Of a stretch of DNA of 25,891 bases, positions 13,523 through 21,069 are shown one piece after another. Within the stretch, counting starts at the first letter, position 1, and the number at the start of each line of letters is the position of its first letter. The notes below the pieces were generated by a model, which saw nothing but the letters and a program-made list of their open reading frames with translations, did not search any database and had not been told where the DNA came from. A program made the translations under genes and the position numbers. Source of the stretch: CAYTYZ01 sp964442385 (GTDB taxonomy: Bacteria; Patescibacteriota; Microgenomatia; UBA12405); NCBI GenBank assembly GCA_964442385.1, contig CAYTYZ010000015.1, positions 1 through 25,891 on the forward strand. The letters run 5' to 3'.

Positions 13523-14656
13523 ATGGATTTAAAAAGCCAATATGATCTTTTTACCAAGCCAGGTGAGGTCTTGGAGCCCGGTACCTACACTAGGACCATT
13601 TCTCCTAATGAATTGAAAGGGAGAACTGCAAAGGAAGTAACTGTATCCACCCTTTTGGGAGAACGACAAACAGTTCTAACCTCAATTAAACTAGACCACG
13701 AAAATGGCCAAGATTTACCCTGGAAAACTGTAGTATTAATAGGTGGAGGAGCATCAAATGCAGTTGGTAACTCTCGCATGGCAAGTCTATATATAGAAGG
13801 AGTTGCAGATACTAAACTAGGAAAAGACTACAATCATCGCATTATCATCTTGCCACACGTACGCTCTTCGGCACGCACAACTGGACATGCTGAAACCTTT
13901 CAGACCCAGACCTTGGATCTAGCCAAAGTTCTAGATAACCCAGAACTAAATCCAACCGAAGACATGACCATTTTGGGATTTTCGGCCGGTGGTGCCCAGT
14001 CTATGGCACTTGCAGCCGAGATGGGTGATCGATGCAAAAATTTAGTACTTATGGATTCTGCCGGTCTAAGCAACCACCCTGATTTAGTAAAGGAGTTTAC
14101 CACAGGGTCGGCTATTGCCTTATTGAAAAAATGCTTTTCTGATAAATCACTAAATTTGGGACAAAAGCTAAAGGCCTTTTCAACAGAAATGGGCAATTCT
14201 TGGATTAGAACCAGGGCCAGTGCGGGGTCAGTTTTGGGGATACTGGACGACCTGCTAAGTGGTGGCACACAGGCAGAAGTAGATACAATGGCCAAAGCTT
14301 TCGGCTTTGATGCTAAAACCGCCTCTTTGGGTCCAGACACAAAGCAAGTTATGCAAAGACTTCCCCAAGATACTCTAGAGAAAATTACCGCCAAGATTGT
14401 ATATTCACCAGTAATTTTTGCCAGAGTGGTAAATGATGTCGTAGACGGACTTGGATGGCCATCTTTACTAAAAGAAGAACCCGAAAAAATTGCTTTAGAA
14501 TTGTCCAATTATCTTCGTCAGCTTTTTCCACGCTCACCACAAATAAATACCGTTTTAATACCCGACACTACCCATACCTCCGTCATGTCGGAAAAAAAAT
14601 ATTGGACCAACGCCTTTGAACCGATAGTTTCTGCCAAGTCTACGGCTCACTCCTAA
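13523..14656 (+). CDS. Alpha/beta-hydrolase of unknown substrate
   Basis: 377 residues, beginning three bases after the preceding hydrolase. Strand TVVLIGGGASNAVG (69-82) is followed by nucleophile elbow GFSAGG (152-157, Ser154), then LVLMDSAGLS; the late DTTHTSV supplies likely Asp348/His351. A long helical lid of about 150 residues lies between the elbow and the C-terminal His, rich in Lys and Ala. No signal peptide. It differs in sequence from the first hydrolase, so it is not a recent duplicate. Its last 17 bases overlap the convergent comM. Confidence 0.72.
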   Translation: MDLKSQYDLFTKPGEVLEPGTYTRTISPNELKGRTAKEVTVSTLLGERQTVLTSIKLDHENGQDLPWKTVVLIGGGASNAVGNSRMASLYIEGVADTKLGKDYNHRIIILPHVRSSARTTGHAETFQTQTLDLAKVLDNPELNPTEDMTILGFSAGGAQSMALAAEMGDRCKNLVLMDSAGLSNHPDLVKEFTTGSAIALLKKCFSDKSLNLGQKLKAFSTEMGNSWIRTRASAGSVLGILDDLLSGGTQAEVDTMAKAFGFDAKTASLGPDTKQVMQRLPQDTLEKITAKIVYSPVIFARVVNDVVDGLGWPSLLKEEPEKIALELSNYLRQLFPRSPQINTVLIPDTTHTSVMSEKKYWTNAFEPIVSAKSTAHS

Positions 14657-16172
14657 CTCTGTACTGCAAAGCCTCGGCCACATGAACCGATAGGATAGCC
14701 TCAGATTTGGCCAAATCAGCTATAGTTCTGGCTACTTTAATCAGCCGAAAATAAGTCCTGGCCGACAGCCCATATTTTACTACCGCTTGTTGCAGAATTA
14801 GACTTGCTTCTTTGTCTATTGGGCAATATTTTTTAATATCCTTGTTACGCATATCGGAATTTGAGTTTAACTTGGTGCCTTCAAACCTTTTGGTTTGCAC
14901 CGCTCTGGCCTCTTTTACTCTCTGTCGTACACTTTGACTACTTTCTCCAGAGCCTGCTGTGTCACTTTGCATTAGTCTTTTTACATCCACTGCTGGAACT
15001 TGCAAGTGCAGATCAATTCTGTCCAGAATTGGCCCTGAAAGTTTTTTTTGGTATTTAGATATTTGCAGTGGGGAACAGCGGCATTCACGAGTTGGATCAC
15101 CTAAATAACCACACGGGCAAGGATTGGCCGCTGCTACCATCATAAACTGGGCTGGATACTGGACATGGCCATTGGCTCGCGAAATCGAAACATAGCCATC
15201 TTCCATAGGCTGGCGCAGAGCTTCCAGGCAAGACCGGGATAATTCTGGCATTTCATCAATAAATAAGACTCCACGGTGGGCCAGCGACACCTCTCCAGGT
15301 TTGAGCATGGATCCGCCCCCAATTAATCCCACCTGGGAAGTGGTATGGTGGGGAGCCCTAAAAGGGCGAATGCGAACCAGGGAGGCGCCTGGTGGAATAT
15401 TTCCAGTAATTGAAAATATTTTGGTAACTTCCAAAGACTCTTTCTCCGTAAGTTCTGGTAGAATTCCAGGCAAGCAACGAGACAACAAAGTTTTACCAGA
15501 TCCAGGTGGGCCCATCATTAATAGATTATGTCCCCCTGCAGCAGCAATTTCCAAAGCCCGCTTGGCGTGTTCTTGCCCCATCACTTCGGCCATGTCAAAT
15601 TCCGGTTGTTGTTCTGCAAGTAAATCTTCTGTATCAATATTTCTTAACGGTTCGATAATTTTTTCGCCATTCAAGTGGCGGACCAGCCCACGCAGATTAT
15701 CCACTGGAAATACTTTTATTCCTTCAATCACGCTAGCTTCATTAGCTGACATTCTGGGTACATATATTTCCTCAATACCTTGTTCCTTGGCATATAGAGC
15801 TAGCAAAAACACACCTTTGACATGACGCAGTGTTCCTTCAAGTGATAACTCACCTGAAAACAAAGCTTTGTTTTTTGGTAGCAGACAAATACCCATTGCA
15901 TGCAAAAGGCCTATTGCGATGGGCAAATCAAAATAAGCGCCATCCTTGTCTAGATCAGCCGGAGCCAGATTTACCGTCAGCTTTTGATTGGGAAAGTCAA
16001 TATCGCTATTTAAAATGGCAGTCTTAATTCTTTCTTTGGCCTCTTCGCCAGACTTGCTACTCATCCCTACAATAGAAAAACCCGGAAATCCTTTCTCAGC
16101 TAAATTTACCTCCACTTCCACCTCTTGTCCTTTTAGACCTACATAGGCAACAGTGTGTACCTTTGCTAACAT
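14640..16172 (-). CDS. comM: ComM/YifB Mg-chelatase-like AAA+ ATPase
   Basis: 510 residues, full length for the YifB/ComM family. The N-terminal ChlI-type domain starts MLAKVHTVAYVGLKGQEVEVEV with GFSIVGM and VNLAPADLDKDGAYFDLPIA. The AAA+ domain has Walker A GPPGSGKT (221-228) and Walker B VLFIDEMPE (302-310). The C-terminal Mg_chelatase_C domain holds GLSARTYFRLIKVARTIADL. A Cys-rich CPCGYLGDPTRECRC loop (about residue 352-366) is typical. ComM is a hexameric helicase that drives branch migration during natural transformation. With dprA and yraN nearby this supports DNA uptake. Confidence 0.96.
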   Translation of the reverse strand: MLAKVHTVAYVGLKGQEVEVEVNLAEKGFPGFSIVGMSSKSGEEAKERIKTAILNSDIDFPNQKLTVNLAPADLDKDGAYFDLPIAIGLLHAMGICLLPKNKALFSGELSLEGTLRHVKGVFLLALYAKEQGIEEIYVPRMSANEASVIEGIKVFPVDNLRGLVRHLNGEKIIEPLRNIDTEDLLAEQQPEFDMAEVMGQEHAKRALEIAAAGGHNLLMMGPPGSGKTLLSRCLPGILPELTEKESLEVTKIFSITGNIPPGASLVRIRPFRAPHHTTSQVGLIGGGSMLKPGEVSLAHRGVLFIDEMPELSRSCLEALRQPMEDGYVSISRANGHVQYPAQFMMVAAANPCPCGYLGDPTRECRCSPLQISKYQKKLSGPILDRIDLHLQVPAVDVKRLMQSDTAGSGESSQSVRQRVKEARAVQTKRFEGTKLNSNSDMRNKDIKKYCPIDKEASLILQQAVVKYGLSARTYFRLIKVARTIADLAKSEAILSVHVAEALQYRVRSEP

Positions 16173-16208
16173 CTACATTTGAATATACATTTTTTGATAA
16201 AAAAATAC

Positions 16209-16214
16209 TATAAT
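16209..16214 (+). promoter_or_regulatory. -10 box upstream of the 16223 gene
   Basis: Perfect TATAAT, eight bases before the GTG at 16223, without an SD. No well-spaced -35 could be assigned. Transcription would begin about at the start codon. Confidence 0.45.
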
Positions 16215-16222
16215 CGCTTACT

Positions 16223-16480
16223 GTGGAACAAGACATATATTTTAGAGTTCACTTTTTAGTCGTGCCCAAGGATTTAACTGAAATTATTGGAGACAGTGTA
16301 CATGGAAATTATTTTAATGCTAGATTAAAAGCACTTCCAGAAATTGGTGATGAATTGTGTTTGAATAAAACTGTATATAAAGTGGTCGGTACTTTCATGG
16401 GAGAAATTGTAAAAAAAGAAGGTATGGCATATCCAGATCTACAAGATGTAAAAATCAGAGTGCTTAAAAAATGCGAATAA
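16223..16480 (+). CDS. Small protein of unknown function
   Basis: 85 residues with a GTG start directly after a TATAAT box; no SD. No membrane segments or signal peptide. It appears beta-rich: YFRVHFLVV, then GNYFNARLKALPEIGDELCLNKTVYKVVGTFMG and DVKIRVLKK, consistent with a small barrel-like fold. I do not recognise a family. The next gene downstream encodes another small beta-type protein with a similar 'L..NKTVYKV / RILDKTYRI' step, so distant relatedness is possible but unproven. Confidence 0.6.
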   Translation: MEQDIYFRVHFLVVPKDLTEIIGDSVHGNYFNARLKALPEIGDELCLNKTVYKVVGTFMGEIVKKEGMAYPDLQDVKIRVLKKCE

Positions 16481-16490
16481 AACCCAAAAG

Positions 16491-16496
16491 TATAGT
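16491..16496 (+). promoter_or_regulatory. -10 box upstream of the 16507 gene
   Basis: TATAGT lies ten bases before ATG 16507, without an SD; this matches the TATAGT-to-ATG spacing upstream of the lipoprotein at 4808. It may drive both the 16507 gene and uvrB. Confidence 0.4.
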
Positions 16497-16506
16497 AAAC
16501 TAGGCT

Positions 16507-16806
16507 ATGGACCAGGTAGAGAAAATTTATTATGTAGAACCCGTACCACCAGAAATTCATCTTTTTTGGCGCCAAAGAGTTAGACGTAATTTTAAAAGAG
16601 TAAACATATATTCTGGAAATGGAGCCGATTTAAAACCTGACAATAATGTTCGTATTTTAGATAAAACATATCGTATATATGATGAAATTAGTAGTTTTGG
16701 ATTTAATGATATCCCATATCCAGTTTCAGCCGAAACAGTTATAACATTCACTGAATTGATTGGGAAAAGAGTGTTGCTAATAGTCAACCACAATACAAAA
16801 TTATAA
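16507..16806 (+). CDS. Small protein of unknown function upstream of uvrB
   Basis: 99 residues, soluble, no signal peptide. It starts MDQVEKIYYVEPVPPEIHLFW and has beta-prone segments VRILDKTYRIYDEISSF and KRVLLIVNHNTKL. The stop codon is one base before the uvrB ATG, so the two are probably translated from one mRNA. I recognise no family. Being tied to uvrB could mean a DNA-repair accessory, but operon position in such compact genomes is weak evidence. Confidence 0.6.
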   Translation: MDQVEKIYYVEPVPPEIHLFWRQRVRRNFKRVNIYSGNGADLKPDNNVRILDKTYRIYDEISSFGFNDIPYPVSAETVITFTELIGKRVLLIVNHNTKL

Positions 16807-16807
16807 T

Positions 16808-18808
16808 ATGTTTAAATTAGTATCCGATAATCAACCAACTGGCGACCAACCACAAGCCATAGAAAAACTGGTGGCAAATCTAAACAGTGGTGTACCCAAA
16901 CAAACGCTTTTAGGTGTTACCGGCTCTGGCAAGACTTTCACAATTGCCAATGTTATTGAAAAAACTCAACTTCCTACATTAATTATCTCTCACAATAAAA
17001 CCCTGGCAGGTCAACTATATCAGGAGTTTAAAGAGCTATTTCCCGATAGTAAAGTCAGCTATTTTGTCAGCTACTACGATTATTATCAGCCAGAGGCTTA
17101 TGTGCCCAGTACTGATACTTATATTGCTAAAGAAGTGGATATCAATGACCTGCTGGATAAACTTAGACTAGAAACCACCTCCAATCTGTTTTCTGGCAAC
17201 GACAATATTGTAGTAGCTTCGGTTTCTTGTATCTATAATATTGGAGACCCAAGGGAATTTTCGGGCAAAACCTTGTTCTTAAAAGTAGGCCAGGCCACCA
17301 CTAGACGTCAGTTATTTGAATCTCTCGTATCGCTTTTTTACACTAGAAATGAGCTAGAATTTAAACGTGGTACTTTCCGGGTTAGGGGAGAGGTAGTTGA
17401 AGTTTGGACTGCTTATGCCGATTGGATTATCGAACTAACGACAAGTGACGACAGACTAACAGCCATTTCCATGCGCCATCCTTTTAACGGAACCGAACTT
17501 ACAGTTGCTGATTTTACCTTGTTTCCCGCTAAACAGTACGTGGGTGGTAGTACTGATCCTGTCATAATTGATAGAATTAAAAAAGACTGCGAAATACAAG
17601 TTGAAAAATTAAAGTCTTTGGGCAAGGCTTTAGAAGCCTATCGACTAAAACAACGGGTCGAATATGACCTGGAAATGCTTGCAGAAATTGGCTATATCAA
17701 TGGCATAGAAAACTATTCTATATATTTTGAACAAAGCCGGCAATCAGGCGATCCACCTTTTACTTTAATCGACTATTTTAAATATATTTGGGGTGACAAC
17801 TTTTTAACGGTTATTGATGAATCACATGTTACCTTACCTCAAATTAGGGGAATGTTTAATGGTGACTTGGCCCGTAAAACTAATCTGGTTGATTTTGGTT
17901 TCAGGCTTCCTAGCGCCTTGGACAATCGCCCACTACGTTACAACGAGTTTTACGAGAAAATTCCCAAGACTATTTATGTTTCAGCTACTCCAGCTCCATA
18001 TGAGTTGGAACAGTCCAACGGGCAGATTGTAGAGCAAATTATTCGCCCAACAGGCCTTGTGGACCCGCCTATAACCATTCGTCCTGCCAAAAACCAAATC
18101 AAACAAGTAATTGAGGAAGTTTTAACTAGGGCTACAAAAAAAGAACGTTCTCTAATCATAACTATAACCAAGCGCATGGCCGAGGATATTACCACTCATC
18201 TTTCAGACCCCAAAAATACCAATGGCCAAACTATAAAAGTGGCCTATCTTCACTCGGATATTGACACTCTGGAACGAACTGAAATATTAGATAAACTGCG
18301 CAAAGGCGAATTTGACGTTTTAGTGGGTATAAATTTACTGCGAGAGGGGATTGATCTACCCGAAGTTACTCTTGTGGCCATTCTTGACGCAGGCAATCAA
18401 GGGTTTCTGCGCAGTAAACAGGCACTTATCCAAATTATGGGTAGAGCTGCTAGAAATGTAAACGGTGAGGTAATTTTGTATACGGATAACCTTTCTGATG
18501 CTATTTTAGGAGCCAGGGAAGAAGTCCTTCGTCGCCGAGAAATCCAACTTAAATACAACAAAAAACATGGTATTACACCCCAAACTATCAAGAGAGCCTT
18601 TAGAACTAGGATAATCGAAAGACCGGCTGATCCCAAAGATATGGCTCGTAAAACTCAGCTATCAATCGACCCAAGTCAACTTACTCCTGCTGACTTAAAG
18701 AAATACATCAAAGATCAGCGCCGTAGAATGCGCGAGCTGGCTCTGGAAATGAAATTTGAAGAAGCCATCGCCCTGCGCGACGAAATCCGCAAGCTGGAAA
18801 ATAACTAA
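16808..18808 (+). CDS. uvrB: Excinuclease ABC subunit B
   Basis: 666 residues, standard length. UvrB is the helicase-like subunit that verifies DNA damage handed over by UvrA and recruits UvrC. Motifs: Walker A GVTGSGKT (about 36-43), the beta-hairpin YYDYYQPEAYVPSTDTYIAKE (about 92-112) that inserts between the DNA strands, DESHVTLPQ (about 337), helicase motifs VLVGINLLREGIDLPEV and QIMGRAARN, and a C-terminal UVR domain (about 630-664) that binds UvrC. It begins one base after the previous gene's stop, without SD, so its translation is likely coupled to that gene. Confidence 0.97.
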   Translation: MFKLVSDNQPTGDQPQAIEKLVANLNSGVPKQTLLGVTGSGKTFTIANVIEKTQLPTLIISHNKTLAGQLYQEFKELFPDSKVSYFVSYYDYYQPEAYVPSTDTYIAKEVDINDLLDKLRLETTSNLFSGNDNIVVASVSCIYNIGDPREFSGKTLFLKVGQATTRRQLFESLVSLFYTRNELEFKRGTFRVRGEVVEVWTAYADWIIELTTSDDRLTAISMRHPFNGTELTVADFTLFPAKQYVGGSTDPVIIDRIKKDCEIQVEKLKSLGKALEAYRLKQRVEYDLEMLAEIGYINGIENYSIYFEQSRQSGDPPFTLIDYFKYIWGDNFLTVIDESHVTLPQIRGMFNGDLARKTNLVDFGFRLPSALDNRPLRYNEFYEKIPKTIYVSATPAPYELEQSNGQIVEQIIRPTGLVDPPITIRPAKNQIKQVIEEVLTRATKKERSLIITITKRMAEDITTHLSDPKNTNGQTIKVAYLHSDIDTLERTEILDKLRKGEFDVLVGINLLREGIDLPEVTLVAILDAGNQGFLRSKQALIQIMGRAARNVNGEVILYTDNLSDAILGAREEVLRRREIQLKYNKKHGITPQTIKRAFRTRIIERPADPKDMARKTQLSIDPSQLTPADLKKYIKDQRRRMRELALEMKFEEAIALRDEIRKLENN

Positions 18809-18846
18809 AAAAAGTGCCTGGGTGCCCGTAAGCGGGTCCACCCAGG
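18807..18846 (-). terminator. Rho-independent terminator for the 18857-19345 gene
   Basis: CCTGGGTG (18817-18824) pairs with CACCCAGG (18839-18846), extended by CCCG/CGGG. Read on the minus strand the stem is followed by seven T (complement of A at 18807-18813). It therefore ends the minus-strand membrane gene; on the plus strand there is no T-tract, so uvrB itself would stop less efficiently. The A-run begins inside the uvrB stop codon. Confidence 0.8.
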
Positions 18847-18856
18847 GATAGCTAAA

Positions 18857-19345
18857 CTAAAGCGAGAAAATATACGTGACAAACGGGAGAGCAATTATTG
18901 TAATGAAGCAAAATTTCTCTAAGCTTTTTTCAAATACATCCACAAAAAAGAATCCTAAGTATCCAAATATTATGATAATGACCAACACAATCACCAATAT
19001 TCCTTGAATAGATTGAGCAAGTTCCTTGAAAACTGGATAGCTAGGATTGGTAATCAAAAAGTAAGCAAGTCCAAATAATATCAAGGAGGTCAATAGAACA
19101 AAGCCCTCCTTTTTGTCATAAAGCAACACCTTCATGATGTTGAACACGACAGGAATCAAGAAAAACAGGCTAACCACAAACCAGTTTTCACCGGACTTGG
19201 TAACTAGCCAGGCGATCAGTGACAATTCCATAGCCACCAGCAGACGTCCGCCCCACTTTTCTTGAAAAAGCGGGATCCAGGTAGAGGGAATGATTGCCAA
19301 ACCCACCAAGAAGGCCAGAAACCGCAAAACGGTTGGATTGTCCAC
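18857..19345 (-). CDS. Multi-pass membrane protein of unknown function (162 aa)
   Basis: 162 residues with a GTG start at 19345, supported by an AAGGAG SD eight bases upstream. Five hydrophobic segments are visible, at roughly residues 6-25, 34-48, 55-75, 82-100 and 113-160 (the last probably two helices). Charged residues cluster in short loops (YDKKEG, VFEKSLEKF). No catalytic motif. It has its own terminator at 18807-18846. In SD strength, size and membrane character it belongs with the genes at 80-1551, 6729-7013 and 9493-9909. Family not recognised. Confidence 0.7.
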   Translation of the reverse strand: MDNPTVLRFLAFLVGLAIIPSTWIPLFQEKWGGRLLVAMELSLIAWLVTKSGENWFVVSLFFLIPVVFNIMKVLLYDKKEGFVLLTSLILFGLAYFLITNPSYPVFKELAQSIQGILVIVLVIIIIFGYLGFFFVDVFEKSLEKFCFITIIALPFVTYIFSL

Positions 19346-19372
19346 GTTATTTTCTCCTTTTAAGGTGCTATT

Positions 19373-19394
19373 TTAACCACATGAATTGGGTTAA
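19373..19394 (-). promoter_or_regulatory. Leader inverted repeat before the 18857-19345 gene
   Basis: TTAACC (19373-19378) and GGTTAA (19389-19394) form a perfect six-base inverted repeat with a ten-base loop, about 28 bases upstream of the minus-strand GTG. It could be a leader hairpin or an operator in the divergent region shared with the 19442 gene. Confidence 0.35.
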
Positions 19395-19415
19395 TAACTA
19401 ATAGTAACATATACT
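19386..19415 (+). promoter_or_regulatory. Possible promoter for the 19442 gene
   Basis: TTGGGT (19386-19391), an 18-base spacer and TATACT (19410-19415) would start transcription near 19422, about 20 bases before the ATG. Moderate match only. Confidence 0.35.
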
Positions 19416-19441
19416 ATAAGATATTTCAATAATAATCTCTT

Positions 19442-20296
19442 ATGGTATCTTTAGTTATGAACGTTTTTAGAGAACTAGGACATAAATTAGGGCGTACATC
19501 GACACCAGCCGTAAATTTTGGTGAAATAGGCAGGTGGCTTGCACAAGGAGATAGCCCACCAGTTACTGTTATTTTGCCTATAGAAAAAGAAAGGGAAACA
19601 TTTGCACAATTAGGCGAGGCACTGGGAAAAACCAGACCAGAAGACCTAGCCGTATATAATTCCTACCTTGCGGTTTTAGATGAATATCAATGGCCAGCAA
19701 AAGTACATTCGATTCCATATGAAGAGTTAAAAGGCGATTTTTATTTAGCTAAAAGAGAAGACGGAAGCCTAAAGATTGATGTCAATACTGGTTGGAAATG
19801 CCATTTAGATGTTTCTCCAGAAAATTGTGTGGCTGTTTCAAACTGGTTACTAGCCAATGGTTATATTCACAAGTTTTTATCCGGTGGAGAGCCAGAAGAT
19901 GGTAAAGTTTTTACCGTATATTTAGGTTCAAACGCCAGTGCCAAAGTGGCTATTAAAGACATAAGCGATAATATTACGTTTTTATTATCTGAAAACAGAA
20001 AGGTGGCCGCGGCTAAAACTAGTCAGCCTTCTGGTGAAATTCGGCTGGCTCCAAAGATTTACGGTCGATTTCGCAGCAATAATTTGGTGAAATATCATGC
20101 TTATGGTAGTGATGGGGTAGTTTATCTAGAACAAGACAGCTATCTTTCTAATGCTAGAACTACTAAGGACTCACAAGGTAATATGGCACTTGCAGAGCAA
20201 AGAACCAAGGCAGCAAATAAAGCAAAGATGGAATTACTAAAAGATTATGGCGACTATTACGGAGGCGATATACGCGAATATACAGGTAAAAGCTAA
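19442..20296 (+). CDS. Unknown protein, possible phosphothreonine-lyase-like domain
   Basis: 284 residues without signal peptide or membrane helix. The central region, DVNTGWKCHLDVSPENCVAV (about 114-133), HKFLSGGEPEDGKVFTVYLGS (about 142-162) and, later, IYGRFRSNNLVKYHAYGSDG, recalls the K-x-H-V-S-P-E-N / G-K-x-F-T-x-Y layout of lyase domains related to OspF/SpvC and the N-terminal domain of class III lanthionine synthetases. That similarity is from memory of motif layout and is weak. The C-terminal ~50 residues are Lys/Ala-rich and probably helical. No lanthipeptide precursor or kinase/cyclase is encoded nearby. Start ATG 19442; ATG 19457 is an alternative. Confidence 0.6.
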   Translation: MVSLVMNVFRELGHKLGRTSTPAVNFGEIGRWLAQGDSPPVTVILPIEKERETFAQLGEALGKTRPEDLAVYNSYLAVLDEYQWPAKVHSIPYEELKGDFYLAKREDGSLKIDVNTGWKCHLDVSPENCVAVSNWLLANGYIHKFLSGGEPEDGKVFTVYLGSNASAKVAIKDISDNITFLLSENRKVAAAKTSQPSGEIRLAPKIYGRFRSNNLVKYHAYGSDGVVYLEQDSYLSNARTTKDSQGNMALAEQRTKAANKAKMELLKDYGDYYGGDIREYTGKS

Positions 20297-20553
20297 CTAT
20301 TTTGTATACCTGCTACTACAGCCGCTTCAAAATCATTTTTAAATTCAGATAGCCGATTCTGTTCAGCCAAGATCATTAACTCTCTGTCACAGTCTACAAC
20401 ATGCATAGCTCTGGCTCTGGGTAGAATGTTTTCCCTGCCTCGAAAGTCCATGGCCAGTCCAATTCCCAAATCACGGAGCGTGGTACTAGACTAGTCACCT
20501 GTTTTAGCTCTTAAATCTTTAATTATTTGTTTGCGATCAACTCGTCTTATCAT
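20293..20553 (-). pseudogene. ORF of 86 codons interrupted by one in-frame TAG
   Basis: From ATG 20553 the frame reads 20 codons (MIRRVDRKQIIKDLRAKTGD), a TAG at 20493-20491, and then 65 further coding-like codons (SSTTLRDLGIGLAMDFRGRE onward, ending GIQNS) to a TAG at 20295-20293. Residue composition on both sides of the internal TAG is protein-like. No family recognised. It is the third gene of a minus-strand group after two zincin-like paralogues, and its end overlaps the end of the convergent gene at 20296. It may be a pseudogene, a sequence error, a readthrough gene, or a shorter gene starting at the in-frame ATG 34 codons in. Confidence 0.5.
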
Positions 20554-20571
20554 AAGTTATTATACATTAAA

Positions 20572-21018
20572 TTAAACTAAGTCTTTTTGCTGTTCCATTG
20601 CTTTAAAAAAAGACCATCTGGCCATACCTTTTCTGGACGGTAGGCCATTTACCACCGCTTCTCCAATCAAATTTGCTTCATATTCCCAGGGCAGAAATAT
20701 GTATCTACTGTCTCGCCTGCTTAAGACAACTGCCAACTCTAGCCAGTTATCTGAGTCATCTGAATCTGCTTCAAACTTTCCATTGGCATGCTGCCAATAA
20801 TGTGTAGTTTCGTGTCCAACCAAAAAAGCATAAGCCACCTCAAGGGATATTCCTACCAACCTAGCTTCGTCAATAATATTTATCGGATCCAATTCAATCT
20901 GGCAAGGTTCGAAACAGCATCGTGCCACAAAAGAAGGGTGATAATCATAGCCGGCTACATAATGATTTAAAACAATTCTTGGTACCGGTAAATCCGATGC
21001 CAAAAAATCTAAAGCCAT
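20572..21018 (-). CDS. Zincin-like (HExxH) protein, paralogue 2
   Basis: 148 residues from ATG 21018. It contains GHETTHYWQH (HExxH at His69-His73) and, about 40 residues later, FLPWEYEANLIGEAVVN, giving a likely third zinc ligand Glu as in gluzincins and IrrE/ImmA-like peptidases. It is clearly paralogous to the upstream gene (shared DxPVP, HETxHY, LPWEzEAN). The 17 codons before this ATG, back to the TAG that ends paralogue 1 at 21070, remain open and align with paralogue 1's N-terminus, but contain no ATG, GTG, TTG or CTG. So the annotated start is probably not the ancestral one. Predicted small cytoplasmic metallopeptidase; substrate unknown. Confidence 0.65.
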   Translation of the reverse strand: MALDFLASDLPVPRIVLNHYVAGYDYHPSFVARCCFEPCQIELDPINIIDEARLVGISLEVAYAFLVGHETTHYWQHANGKFEADSDDSDNWLELAVVLSRRDSRYIFLPWEYEANLIGEAVVNGLPSRKGMARWSFFKAMEQQKDLV

Positions 21019-21069
21019 TTGGGAATATCTTCTTAATGGTTCTCTGGGAACTGAAGAAAATAACTCATT

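Noticed and set aside
13900..14508. A 202-codon minus-strand open frame opposite the second hydrolase
   Set aside because: Ser-rich, motif-free sequence with no start signals; the plus-strand hydrolase accounts for the region.
15301..15825. A 174-codon plus-strand open frame inside comM
   Set aside because: comM on the other strand is a confident full-length family member; the overlapping frame has no SD and a Ser/Pro-rich shadow composition.
16194..16214. TTGATA / TATAAT as a complete promoter for the 16223 gene
   Set aside because: The spacer is only nine bases; the -10 box is kept as a call, but the -35 is not supported.
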